This document shows, piece by piece, positions 9,522 to 17,083 of a DNA stretch of 64,000 nucleotides. The notes beneath the pieces were generated by a model. The model made no database searches. It worked only from the letters and a program-made list of their open reading frames with translations, and was not told the origin of the DNA. Made by a program: the position numbers and the translations under genes. Location of the stretch: assembly GCF_000331305.1 (NCBI RefSeq), contig NZ_KB217483.1, positions 291,534-355,533 on the forward strand, read 5' to 3'. Every line of letters begins with the position of its first letter. The stretch's first letter is position 1. This DNA comes from Calothrix sp. PCC 7103 (GTDB taxonomy: Bacteria; Cyanobacteriota; Cyanobacteriia; Cyanobacteriales; Nostocaceae).

Positions 9522-10802
9522 ATGAGCAACATTACCTTAGAACAAAACCACAATACGACTAACTATAGGCGCCTCAAAGCCATCACAGTAGTTATCTCAG
9601 TTTGGGGTATTATTAGCTTGATGCACTTGGTACCCAACACACGATGGTTCATGTTGGTATTAACACTTATCTTGACTTGGCAAGCAGTAAGAATGCTCAT
9701 AGCCAAACCAAAGACTTTGATTAACTCAAACGAAGCTTATTTACCTACCGTAACAATTCTAGTTCCAGCGAAAAATGAAAGTATAGTATTACCTAATATA
9801 GTTGAAAGCTTATTTCATTTAGATTATCCAGCATCAAATTTAGACATTTGGATTATTAATGATGCGAGTACAGATAATACTCGTCAACGCTTAGAAAAAT
9901 TACAATCTCAATTTCCAGCGTTACAAGTTTATCATCGTGAAACTTCTATTGGAGGTAAATCAGGCGCCTTAAATGCAGTATTCGGTGCCACAAAAGGAGA
10001 AATTATTCTTGTTTGCGATGCTGACGCACAAATTTCCACTAACTTTTTAAAACAAACACTTCCAATATTTAAAGACAACACAATTGGTGCAGTACAAGTA
10101 AGAAAAACAATTGCTAATCGTCATCTTAATTTCTTAACTCGCTGTCAGCAAATGGAAATGAGTTGTGATGCTTGGTTACAAACTCACCGTATTGCAGCTT
10201 CTGGTATGACTGAACTTAGAGGAAGTGGAATGTTTATAAGGCGCCAGCTTATAGAGAAATGTAACGGCTGGAATGAAAACACCGTTACCGATGATTTAGA
10301 TTTGGTATTTAGATTATATATGGCAGGCACAGAAATTGAGTTTGTCGTGGCGCCTGCTATTAAAGAACAAGGAGTAACAAGCTTGGGGCAACTATGGCAT
10401 CAACGCTATCGTTGGTCACTAGGAGGTTATCAGCGTTATTTAGATTATTTACCACAAATGCTAAACTTGGGTTGGAAAAAAGAAATAGATTTACTTTTAT
10501 TTTTATTACTACAATTTATTTTACCAATTGGACTAATTCCCGATTTACTTTGGACAATTTATTATAGCCATAACCCTGTACTGTTTCCACTTCAAACCCT
10601 CCTAGGCATAATTCTTACCATTGGTTTTATCGCAGGACTATACCAATTTCAAAACTTACGGGGATGGTCATTATTGTCGTCAACGCTTCAAGGTTCTTTT
10701 TACATGTTGCACTGGATACCAATTATGATTGTTGCTACACTTAGTTTATGTATAAAGCCACGACAGTTAAACTGGGTAAAAACTGAGCATTATGGAAATT
10801 AA
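9522..10802 (+). CDS. family 2 glycosyltransferase, processive membrane type
   Basis: About 426 residues from the ATG at 9522; a GTG at 9486 and an ATG at 9492 lie at the edge of a dispersed repeat and are less likely starts. Two TM segments precede the GT-A domain. Catalytic motifs are visible: IINDASTDNT (UDP binding), VCDADAQI (D-x-D), TDDLDLVF (acid) and QRYRW (the QxxRW motif of processive enzymes). Three or more TM segments follow. It would polymerise sugar at the inner membrane (cellulose, hyaluronan or N-acetylglucosamine type); the product cannot be told. A degraded copy of its 3' end lies at 10949-11040. Confidence 0.88.
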   Translation: MSNITLEQNHNTTNYRRLKAITVVISVWGIISLMHLVPNTRWFMLVLTLILTWQAVRMLIAKPKTLINSNEAYLPTVTILVPAKNESIVLPNIVESLFHLDYPASNLDIWIINDASTDNTRQRLEKLQSQFPALQVYHRETSIGGKSGALNAVFGATKGEIILVCDADAQISTNFLKQTLPIFKDNTIGAVQVRKTIANRHLNFLTRCQQMEMSCDAWLQTHRIAASGMTELRGSGMFIRRQLIEKCNGWNENTVTDDLDLVFRLYMAGTEIEFVVAPAIKEQGVTSLGQLWHQRYRWSLGGYQRYLDYLPQMLNLGWKKEIDLLLFLLLQFILPIGLIPDLLWTIYYSHNPVLFPLQTLLGIILTIGFIAGLYQFQNLRGWSLLSSTLQGSFYMLHWIPIMIVATLSLCIKPRQLNWVKTEHYGN

Positions 10803-10819
10803 CTTTAACTCCATACTTC

Positions 10820-10902
10820 TTCCTTTGTGTCCTTTGTGCCTACCCTGCGGGAAATCCTCTGGATTATGTGGTTAATTTCTCTTATAGTCTCTGTGGTAAA
10901 AA
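10820..10902. repeat. dispersed CTTTGTG/CTCTGTGG repeat
   Basis: TCCTTTGTGTCCTTTGTGCC, then CTCTGTGGTAA near 10889, flanking CCCTGCGGGAAATCC. It is the same family as the copies at 9454 and 62265, and separates the glycosyltransferase from the relic of its 3' end. Confidence 0.6.
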
Positions 10903-10948
10903 GAACACATGACTGCATAGGCTAGAAGCCTATGCTACAACCCATAAG

Positions 10949-11040
10949 CTGCATACCAGTTATAATTGTGACCACTATACCCTTATATATAAAGCGACAA
11001 CAGTTAAACTGGGTAAAAACTGAGTACTATGGAATATTAA
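10949..11040 (+). pseudogene. relic of a second glycosyltransferase 3' end
   Basis: This stretch repeats the last 90 or so bases of the gene ending at 10802. In frame it reads CIPVIIVTTIPLYIKRQQ, then LNWVKTEYYG, against WIPIMIVATLSLCIKPRQ, then LNWVKTEHYG in the intact gene. Most differences are conservative at protein level, so it looks like the tail of a former paralogue rather than a very recent copy. It runs directly into the amidohydrolase frame, which artificially lengthens that open frame upstream. Confidence 0.75.
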
Positions 11041-11042
11041 TT

Positions 11043-12743
11043 ATGCTAGACCTATTAATAAAGAACGGTTTAGTTTTTGACGGATTAGGAACGGCGCCAG
11101 TGCGCCGAGATATTGCTATTCAAAATGGGCAAATTGTCAATATCGCTGCATCGCTATCTATAGATGCAGACGAAATAGTTGATGCAACAGGTTTATGGGT
11201 AACACCTGGTTTTATTGATATTCATACGCACTATGATTTAGAAGTAGAGATAGCACCAGGTTTAAGCGAGTCAGTTCGTCATGGAGTAACGAGTGTAGTT
11301 ATTGGGAATTGTAGCTTGTCTGTGGCAATAGGGGCGCCGCAAACACTAGCAGATATTTTTCAACGAGTCGAAACGCTCTCACACAGACTAATTGAGAAAT
11401 GGTTACAAAAATCTGTTTCGTGGCAAACTCCCAAAGAATATTTACTACACTTACAGCAGTTACCGTTAGGGCCAAACGTAGCAGCAATGTTTGGACATAG
11501 TGCATTACGCGCACATGTCATGGGGTTGGAACGTAGCTTAACTGCTCAACCCAACGCAAAAGAACTACAAATAATGGAGGATATAGCAGCGAAAGCATTA
11601 TTATCAGGATTTATTGGCATCTCTATAGATATGTTCCCTTGGCATTTAATGAGTGGAGAATGGAGTGGTTGCACTATTCCTTCACAACACGCGCAATATA
11701 AAGAATATGCAATGCTGGCAAATTTATGTCGGCAACACGATAAAGTTTTTCAGGTAACACCCAACCTACAACGACTAGCTTCATTTTGGGAAATTTTTCG
11801 GATGAGTATAGGAAAGCGACCTTTGCGCTTAACAGTGCTAAGTGCATTAGATGCTGTCCACGACCGTAAACTCTGGAGAGTATTTGCTCCTCTTTTATTC
11901 TTTTGGAACCGAATAATGAGAGGCAATGTCAGGTTTCAAACTTTAACAGAACCCTTTACTATTTATTCCAACGGACCAGTTACACCCTTATTTGAAGAAT
12001 TTCCCTGTGGTGTAAAGCTGAATGGTTGTAACTCCAGAGAAGAACGTCAAAAACTATGGACATCACCTGGTTTTGTATCTCAATTTCGTACTGACTGGTC
12101 TAATAAATGGCGCCGTTCATTTCATCGTCAGTTAGAAAACATGGAAATAGTACGTTGTCCAGATGAAACATGGCAAGGTTTAAGCTTCGCGAAAGTCGCA
12201 CGTAAAAGACAGCAAGACCCCTTAGACTTTTTCATCGAAGCATTACAACTACACGATACAAATATACTATGGGTGGCAACAGGCGCCAACGACCGACTCG
12301 AACCCAGGAAAGCAATGATGTCACACCCGCATATATTGCCAGGTTTTACCGATGCAGGGGCACATGTGCGGAACTTAGGATATTATGATGGCGCCTTATC
12401 TTTACTCAAACAAGCAGTAGTCAGCAAATTTATGAAACCCGAAATAGCAATTTCTCGCGTAACAGGAGAACCTGCCCAATGGTTTCGGTTAGATACAGGA
12501 GTAATAAAAATAGGCGCCAAAGCCGATATAGTTATTATCAACCCTAATGCACTCAATCAACCCATCAGTCCCCAAATAGAAGTTTTCGACCCAGTACTAG
12601 ACGGTGAACCGCGAATAGTTAAACGAGGTTCAGAAGAAATAATTAAAGCCGTATATATAAGCGGTGTAAAAGTCATTGACCAAGGTAAAGTAACTCAAAG
12701 CTTAGGTCAACAACAACTCGGAAAAGTCCTAATTACAAAATAG
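11043..12743 (+). CDS. N-acyl-D-amino-acid deacylase-like amidohydrolase
   Basis: 566 residues from the ATG at 11043 (MLDLLIKNGLVFDGLGTAPV). An upstream start would read through the glycosyltransferase relic and is rejected. The amidohydrolase fold is clear: the metal-binding DIHTHYDLE near residue 63, the GVTSVVIGNC segment, and the late LPGFTDAGAHVRN, whose Asp is the catalytic position. Family members remove acyl groups from N-acyl-D-amino acids, or act on related amides, using one or two zinc ions. A C-terminal KADIVIINPN is the usual second beta-sandwich element. It is followed at 12744 by a GGTTGGGTGGAGCC repeat. Confidence 0.85.
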   Translation: MLDLLIKNGLVFDGLGTAPVRRDIAIQNGQIVNIAASLSIDADEIVDATGLWVTPGFIDIHTHYDLEVEIAPGLSESVRHGVTSVVIGNCSLSVAIGAPQTLADIFQRVETLSHRLIEKWLQKSVSWQTPKEYLLHLQQLPLGPNVAAMFGHSALRAHVMGLERSLTAQPNAKELQIMEDIAAKALLSGFIGISIDMFPWHLMSGEWSGCTIPSQHAQYKEYAMLANLCRQHDKVFQVTPNLQRLASFWEIFRMSIGKRPLRLTVLSALDAVHDRKLWRVFAPLLFFWNRIMRGNVRFQTLTEPFTIYSNGPVTPLFEEFPCGVKLNGCNSREERQKLWTSPGFVSQFRTDWSNKWRRSFHRQLENMEIVRCPDETWQGLSFAKVARKRQQDPLDFFIEALQLHDTNILWVATGANDRLEPRKAMMSHPHILPGFTDAGAHVRNLGYYDGALSLLKQAVVSKFMKPEIAISRVTGEPAQWFRLDTGVIKIGAKADIVIINPNALNQPISPQIEVFDPVLDGEPRIVKRGSEEIIKAVYISGVKVIDQGKVTQSLGQQQLGKVLITK

Positions 12744-12774
12744 TAGGTTGGGTGGAGCCTTTGCGTAACCCAAC
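12742..12774. repeat. GGTTGGGTGGAGCC...CCCAAC repeat
   Basis: An imperfect inverted pair (GGTTGGGT and AACCCAAC) around AGCCTTTGCG. The same unit, inverted and slightly changed, lies at 41862-41900. A dispersed intergenic repeat that may act as a hairpin terminator for the amidohydrolase gene. Confidence 0.5.
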
Positions 12775-12792
12775 ATAAATCTTACTAATACA

Positions 12793-13203
12793 ATGAAAAA
12801 TTTCAGAAACAGTATCAACAAAAATGTCACAGACCATCCATTTACAGACTATTGGGACATATTTGTTCTCAAACATCAACACCCTATTAACATCATATTT
12901 CACATCCTAGGAATATTTATATTTTACAGCATACTTCTCGGCGCCGCTTACTTCCACAATATTTGGTTACTTTGTGCCTTACCTTTAACACAGCTAGTAG
13001 GTCTAACAGGACACTTATTATTTGAACGTAGCCACATCGACATACAAGATGCAGTCTTTTCGTGGCGTGCATCTCGTTGTTTAGGAAAAATGCTGTGGAG
13101 ATTTATAATAGGTAAATATAAAGAGGATGTTCAACAACGTTTGGATATATTATATGATTATTTAAGTATTTACCACAGAGACACAGAGAACACAGAGATT
13201 TAG
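12793..13203 (+). CDS. DUF962/Mpo1-like membrane protein
   Basis: 136 residues with two or more hydrophobic segments. The family motifs are present: KHQHPINIIFHILG near residue 27 and TGHLLFERSHIDIQ near 76; the conserved His residues match the metal-binding set of Mpo1-like (DUF962) proteins, of which the yeast member oxidises 2-hydroxy fatty acids. The role in bacteria is not established. The last residues (YHRDTENTEI) are encoded by a copy of the dispersed ACCACAGAGACACAGAG repeat, so the native C-terminus was replaced when the repeat inserted. Confidence 0.7.
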   Translation: MKNFRNSINKNVTDHPFTDYWDIFVLKHQHPINIIFHILGIFIFYSILLGAAYFHNIWLLCALPLTQLVGLTGHLLFERSHIDIQDAVFSWRASRCLGKMLWRFIIGKYKEDVQQRLDILYDYLSIYHRDTENTEI

Positions 13204-13244
13204 TTATATATAACAGGAACAAATAAACTCGCATGGGGTGAAAA

Positions 13245-13550
13245 ATGGCAACCCAACTTAGTGAACCAAAATCTTTGGCTCCAATGGTAATATCCTGGGA
13301 ACCCTTGCCCGATGATTTTAGGTTAGAGAAAAAACCAGTGGAAAATATCAACCATCCATTATTGGCTGGGGTTTTGCGCGAAATATTAGAAATAGCTGGG
13401 TATATACTACCAACAATGTTGATAGCATCAAATTTTGGTCTTTGTGTAACCTTGAATAACCAACCTATAATTAAAGCTCCCGACTGGGTTTTTGTAAATC
13501 GCGTAAATGAGGTTTTAAGGGAGCGCAAAAGTTATACACCAAATTTATAG
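13245..13550 (+). pseudogene. truncated Uma2-family (restriction endonuclease-like) gene
   Basis: 101 codons matching only the first half of Uma2 proteins (usually about 190 residues). APDWVFV holds the start of the PD catalytic strand, but the downstream catalytic residues of the family are missing, and the frame stops at 13548-13550. A GNAT relic follows directly. Probably inactive; a short standalone product cannot be excluded. Confidence 0.65.
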
Positions 13551-13567
13551 GGTGATTCACTCCTCAT

Positions 13568-13741
13568 CGGCGCCAAGGTATTGCCAGTAACATGATATCG
13601 TTATTGCTAGAAAAGTTACCTGGTCAACATGTTTGTTTACTTACTGAAGATGCGGTAGATTTTTATGAAAAGTTAGGTTTTACTGAAGGCGATACTTGTA
13701 TGGAAAAAGTAATTAGTAAATGGTTAGTAAATCATTTGTAA
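13568..13741 (+). pseudogene. GNAT acetyltransferase 3' relic
   Basis: An open frame of 57 codons with no proper start: RRQGIASNMISLLLEKLPGQ, then HVCLLTEDAVDFYEKLGFTE. The first part is the acetyl-CoA-binding loop and helix, the second the conserved YEKLGF end of the GNAT fold. The N-terminal half is missing, replaced by the truncated Uma2 gene. Confidence 0.7.
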
Positions 13742-13752
13742 CATTGTGTGTT

Positions 13753-13780
13753 GTAGAGACGCAATTAATTGCGTCTCTAC
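13753..13780. repeat. GTAGAGACGC palindrome
   Basis: A perfect 28-base palindrome with arm GTAGAGACGCAATT. A near-identical one is at 37988-38015 and a diverged one at 27259-27284. Located between convergent genes, it could serve as a bidirectional terminator. Confidence 0.85.
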
Positions 13781-13795
13781 GTGTAAATGTAATTT

Positions 13796-14638
13796 TTATT
13801 TTATTTCTACAGTTAGTTCGTAGGTAGCATTCCCGCGAGTTCCTCCAACTACAATTTGGTAATCTCCATTTGCTGTAAGTTTTCCGCTCCAAGTTGTAGC
13901 TTCTTGCTTGATAGTTTTACTATCTGGTGCGGTGACATCGAATACAGCATTATTTTCTAGAGATGTAATTTTTAGATCCATTTGCTGTCCTTGTTTGGCG
14001 CCAAGCAAGTAAGTGTCACGTTCTCCTCTAATTACGGATTGTTTTATTGTTGTTGAGTTGGCGCCACTAGCAAAGTTGACTCGTACAGGTTTTCTTGCTC
14101 TAGTTGTTTCTTTTTCAGCAGTAGCGGTTGTACAATTGACTTTAGTAAAGGTTTCTCTAACTGTATTTAATTTAGACTCGGTAATTGTCCACGTTTCTTG
14201 AGTAATTTGAGTATCTTCTTCTATTTGTGTAACAATGTTAAGCTTCGCTTTATCAGCAGCTAATTCTCCCATTAGGGTTTGGTTATAAGAACTATAATAA
14301 CTTGCAGCAGGATTTTGGATAGTTGCTTGCACAGTACCACTAATATTATTGGCTGCACCAATATTTATTTCTGCTGTTGCATCAAGCGTTTTTGTTTTGG
14401 CTACATAGCAATATTTACCAGGCGCCAATTTTTTACCAGCTTTATCAGGTGAGGTTGTTGGGGATGTCTGGGATACAGGTGTGACTGTATCTGGTTGAGC
14501 GGATGCTACTGGACTAGATGTTACAGTAGGAGATACGGTTGCAGAGTTAGAATTTGTTTGCCCACAACCTGTTAGATATAAAAGACTAATTACAACAGCA
14601 CCAGGTAAAAGTCGCTTGTTAATCATGATTTGTAGCAT
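13796..14638 (-). CDS. lipoprotein with PPC-like C-terminal domain
   Basis: 280 residues. The N-terminus (MINKRLLPGAVVISLLYLTGC from the internal Met at codon 5) is a type II signal with lipobox LTGC, so the protein should be lipidated and membrane-anchored on the outer side. A Ser/Thr/Pro-rich linker (about 25-65) follows. The C-terminal 80 residues, starting GERDTYLLGAKQGQQM, have the repeating beta pattern of bacterial pre-peptidase C-terminal domains. The middle domain is unknown. It lies downstream of the peptide-secretion cluster on the same strand, separated by about 80 bases; a shared function is not evident. Confidence 0.75.
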   Translation of the reverse strand: MLQIMINKRLLPGAVVISLLYLTGCGQTNSNSATVSPTVTSSPVASAQPDTVTPVSQTSPTTSPDKAGKKLAPGKYCYVAKTKTLDATAEINIGAANNISGTVQATIQNPAASYYSSYNQTLMGELAADKAKLNIVTQIEEDTQITQETWTITESKLNTVRETFTKVNCTTATAEKETTRARKPVRVNFASGANSTTIKQSVIRGERDTYLLGAKQGQQMDLKITSLENNAVFDVTAPDSKTIKQEATTWSGKLTANGDYQIVVGGTRGNATYELTVEIK

Positions 14639-14721
14639 TTCCGCTCTTATTGATTCTTAAACGTAAAAACAAGTCGATTATCGTTGATTTCGGAAAAAAG
14701 CTGTGATATTTAATATTTTTT

Positions 14722-15459
14722 TCATATTAATCTAATTCCAATATGGTTTAATTCTGAATCTAGCCATGTTCTAAATATTCGGTTTAAAATTTCTTGATAA
14801 ATTTCTGATGTTAGTTCTGCGGAGATTTTTTCCTCGATTAGAAAAATATAACTTGCTTGCTCAATGCGTATAGGTCCTACTAATTCTCCAACTTTGCTGT
14901 TAAATAAAATAGTTGCTACATCTGGTTGTAAGTTCCAACGGTATAGTTTACCCTCAAAACCACAGTCTCGGCGCCTACGCTCATCACTGTCATATAAATG
15001 AGCAGCTTGATAAAAGCTCATTTCGCTTTCTTCAATTTGATAAAAAATTTCTTGTGCGAGTTGCTCGTAAGGAACGACAATTTGATAAAGTATAATTTGT
15101 TCAAAATCAAGTTTATTCTCTGCAAAAAAAACTTCAGCGTCTTTAGCAAATAATGATTGAGTTAATTTACTTGCTAGCAAATTATCTCTAATGCCAGCTT
15201 CCCAGTCATCAGAAGTTATTAAATTATCTGTTAGCCATGCAATTGTATCACTAGCTTTCACTAATCTTTTGGCATATCTTTGCCTATCCGCTTCAGCTTG
15301 AATTTCCTCGGATGTCAGCGATATTCCTCGCGCTTGAGCAACTTGTTCAATGATTTGCTTTTCTAATACTTTTTGACATACATCTTTTAGTTGCATATCT
15401 TTTCTTAGTGAAGCAATAATTTCCTCCGGTTGAATTATTTTACCTTTTAGGCTAATCAT
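14722..15459 (-). CDS. PrsA/SurA-like foldase of the peptide cluster
   Basis: About 245 residues from the ATG at 15459, which has GAGG 11 bases upstream; the GTG at 15471 has none. The N-terminal half is a SurA/PrsA-like helical chaperone region (QVAQARGISLTSEEIQAEAD). The C-terminal half resembles a parvulin prolyl isomerase domain (SMSFYQAAH-type helix, then VGELVGPIRIEQASYIFLIE). No signal peptide is seen, so it may act in the cytoplasm. Cyanobacterial bacteriocin-type clusters often pair such a foldase with a C39 exporter, HlyD and double-glycine peptides, as here. The role as peptide chaperone is inference. Confidence 0.7.
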   Translation of the reverse strand: MISLKGKIIQPEEIIASLRKDMQLKDVCQKVLEKQIIEQVAQARGISLTSEEIQAEADRQRYAKRLVKASDTIAWLTDNLITSDDWEAGIRDNLLASKLTQSLFAKDAEVFFAENKLDFEQIILYQIVVPYEQLAQEIFYQIEESEMSFYQAAHLYDSDERRRRDCGFEGKLYRWNLQPDVATILFNSKVGELVGPIRIEQASYIFLIEEKISAELTSEIYQEILNRIFRTWLDSELNHIGIRLI

Positions 15460-15513
15460 AAGGTAATTCACCTCACATAGAATAAAAACTAATTAGAATT
15501 ATGAGATGACAAG

Positions 15514-15801
15514 TTAAAAAAACAATCCTCGCCTAGAAGATTTTTCCGGTCTTAAAAAAAAAGGATTAAATCGACTTCGAGATGACCGACTTGGTGAGTA
15601 ATTAATCACTAAAAAAATGGGCATGGATATATTCATGGTTGTAACCGTATTACCTATTGAGTGTCCACCTAAAGTATTTACAGCAGATGATGCAGCAGGA
15701 TAAATACTAAGTGATTGCATAATAGTTGACCAATCAAAACCACCTTTTATATTAGATGCTTCGGTGATTTGTTCCATATGCTCAAGGTCAGAGATAATCA
15801 T
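15514..15801 (-). CDS. double-glycine leader peptide 3
   Basis: 95 residues. Leader MIISDLEHMEQITEASNIKGG ends in a Gly-Gly site, giving a predicted core of about 74 residues that is Ser-rich in the middle and ends in a basic, aromatic tail (SRSRFNPFF and RRGLFF). A CTCCT-complement ribosome site precedes the ATG. It differs in core sequence from the two paralogous peptides upstream. As a C39-exporter substrate it would be cut after GG and secreted. Activity (antimicrobial or signal) is unknown. Confidence 0.7.
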   Translation of the reverse strand: MIISDLEHMEQITEASNIKGGFDWSTIMQSLSIYPAASSAVNTLGGHSIGNTVTTMNISMPIFLVINYSPSRSSRSRFNPFFLRPEKSSRRGLFF

Positions 15802-15821
15802 AAATTGCTCCTTTACTATGT

Positions 15822-15868
15822 ATAAAGAAACCAGGTTTCTAGGTTTATAAAGAAACCTGGTTTCTAAT
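15822..15868. repeat. two AGAAACC(A/T)GGTTTCT hairpins in the peptide operon
   Basis: TATAAAGAAACCAGGTTTCT, then GTTTATAAAGAAACCTGGTT, continuing TCT: the unit occurs twice as a direct repeat, each unit being a 15-base palindrome. It lies in the 70-base gap between peptide genes 2 and 3, where a hairpin could tune mRNA stability or the ratio of the two peptides. Confidence 0.75.
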
Positions 15869-15874
15869 TATTGT

Positions 15875-16111
15875 TTAATTCCAACCTACTAAAGTTAATC
15901 CACCAGTGATTTTACTTAAATCCATGCTTTCTGAACCTGTAGTAGTACCATTTGGTCCCGAAGCAGAGTAGGTTTTGATTCCTCTCAAGTGTTCTGCATA
16001 TACTGAGCCACTGGCGCCAAGTGCTGCAAGATTAGGTAGAACTAAAGCACCACCTTCGAGATTATTTGCTTCATCTACAGCTTCGAGATAATTTAAATCG
16101 TTGATCAACAT
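15875..16111 (-). CDS. double-glycine leader peptide 2
   Basis: 78 residues. Leader with INDLNYLEAVDEANNLEGG; the core of about 57 residues starts ALVLPNLAALG and is rich in Gly, Ser and Thr. The core shares with peptide 1 the pattern SGS...H..GIKT.S.SG..GT.TGSES...K.TGG...VGWN, so the two are tandem paralogues. GGAGCAAG precedes the ATG. Predicted substrate of the HetC-like C39 exporter at 18887. Bioactivity unknown. Confidence 0.78.
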   Translation of the reverse strand: MLINDLNYLEAVDEANNLEGGALVLPNLAALGASGSVYAEHLRGIKTYSASGPNGTTTGSESMDLSKITGGLTLVGWN

Positions 16112-16184
16112 AGCTTGCTCCTGTGAAAAATACTAGTTTTTATGATTTGTATTGGTAGTGCAATCCTGGTTAGCTCTTTAGTCT

Positions 16185-16415
16185 CTAGAAGTTCCAACCT
16201 ACAAATGTTGCTCCTCCAGTAAATTTGGTCATATTAACGCTTTCTGAACCTGTAACAGTTCCACCTGCTCCAGAACTAGAAAGTGTTTTGATACCAGCCA
16301 TATGAGTACTATCAAATGAACCACTAAATCCAATAGCATCAAAAGGAGATACACCACCTTCGATTTGAACTGATTCATTAGAAATTTCAACGTAACTTAA
16401 ATCTTGAATTAACAT
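16185..16415 (-). CDS. double-glycine leader peptide 1
   Basis: 76 residues from the ATG at 16415, which has AAGGAG upstream; the longer frame from 16457 lacks such a site. The leader contains IQDLSYVEISNESVQIEGG and ends at the Gly-Gly site; the core of about 55 residues (starting VSPFDAIGFSGS) is paralogous to peptide 2 and ends FVGWNF. A terminator-like hairpin at 16578-16610 separates it from the HetP-family gene, so it probably has its own promoter in 16416-16577. Confidence 0.78.
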   Translation of the reverse strand: MLIQDLSYVEISNESVQIEGGVSPFDAIGFSGSFDSTHMAGIKTLSSSGAGGTVTGSESVNMTKFTGGATFVGWNF

Positions 16416-16577
16416 ACCTTTCTCCTTGTTAAAAACTTTGATTTTTTTTGCTCTCAACTCTCTCTTGAGTTGATATTTATAATGTAGCTCTTTTCTTTTT
16501 AATGTGTACCATTTATTACAGAATATGATGCCATTGTGGCATGTTATTTCTTCTCTTATAAGTAGCCTTGTTTACAT

Positions 16578-16610
16578 AAAAAAAGGCGCCCTCTAAACAG
16601 AGTACGCCTC
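16578..16610 (-). terminator. rho-independent terminator after the HetP-family gene
   Basis: On the minus strand AGGCGTACTCTG, then TTTAGAGGGCGCCT, folds as a GC-rich stem (AGGCG with CGCCT, CTCT with AGAG) and is followed by seven T. It lies 30 bases beyond the HetP-family stop and would end or attenuate the exporter transcript before the peptide genes. Confidence 0.7.
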
Positions 16611-16640
16611 TTGTAAGACACGCTTTTCGATCTGTGTATT

Positions 16641-17063
16641 TTATCTAAACTTAAAAAATGGAAAAACAAAGAGATTCCATCTCCTAGCCTCTATATCCCC
16701 ATAAATAGAACCCTTGCCACCTCTAGAAGCTAATGCCTGATTATCTGTAGGTTCCAAATACGTTAAATCATTAATTTGATTTAAACAAGAAATATTTTGC
16801 CTTTGTGTAGAATTTGAATAATCTGTCACTTCCTGACTCTTTATATTACTCGCCATAGAAGATTGTTGACGATTTTCTTTCAAAAGACGGCTGTAAGTGC
16901 GGTAAGGTATGTAATGCAAAGGATTATAACCAGCAAAGCGTAAAATTAATACACAAGCCCAAGAATATCTACCAGATGAAATAGCTTCCACAACTTGACT
17001 GAATTGTTCAGGTTTCATAGTTCTGTCAAGGTGCTTTTGATTCGCTGTTATATTTTGTGCCAT
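16641..17063 (-). CDS. HetP-family protein with leader-like C-terminus
   Basis: 140 residues. Residues about 17-64 match the HetP heterocyst-commitment family: FSQVVEAISSGRYSWACVLI, followed by LRFAGYNPLHYIPYRTYSRL. A variable linker follows. Residues 97-116 read INDLTYLEPTDN, then QALASRGG, strikingly like the leaders of the neighbouring secreted peptides (INDLNYLE...LEGG), leaving a 24-residue tail (KGSIYGDIEARRW, then NLFVFPFFKFR). In Anabaena hetP lies next to hetC; here the HetP-family gene sits 20 bases downstream of the HlyD gene, in line with a HetC-like exporter. It may be both a cytoplasmic regulator and an exporter substrate; the second part is inference. Confidence 0.8.
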   Translation of the reverse strand: MAQNITANQKHLDRTMKPEQFSQVVEAISSGRYSWACVLILRFAGYNPLHYIPYRTYSRLLKENRQQSSMASNIKSQEVTDYSNSTQRQNISCLNQINDLTYLEPTDNQALASRGGKGSIYGDIEARRWNLFVFPFFKFR

Positions 17064-17083
17064 TATTATAAGTCTCCTATATT

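Noticed and set aside
10932-11042. N-terminal extension of the amidohydrolase
   Set aside because: It is the relic of a glycosyltransferase tail; the family starts at MLDLLIKNG (11043).
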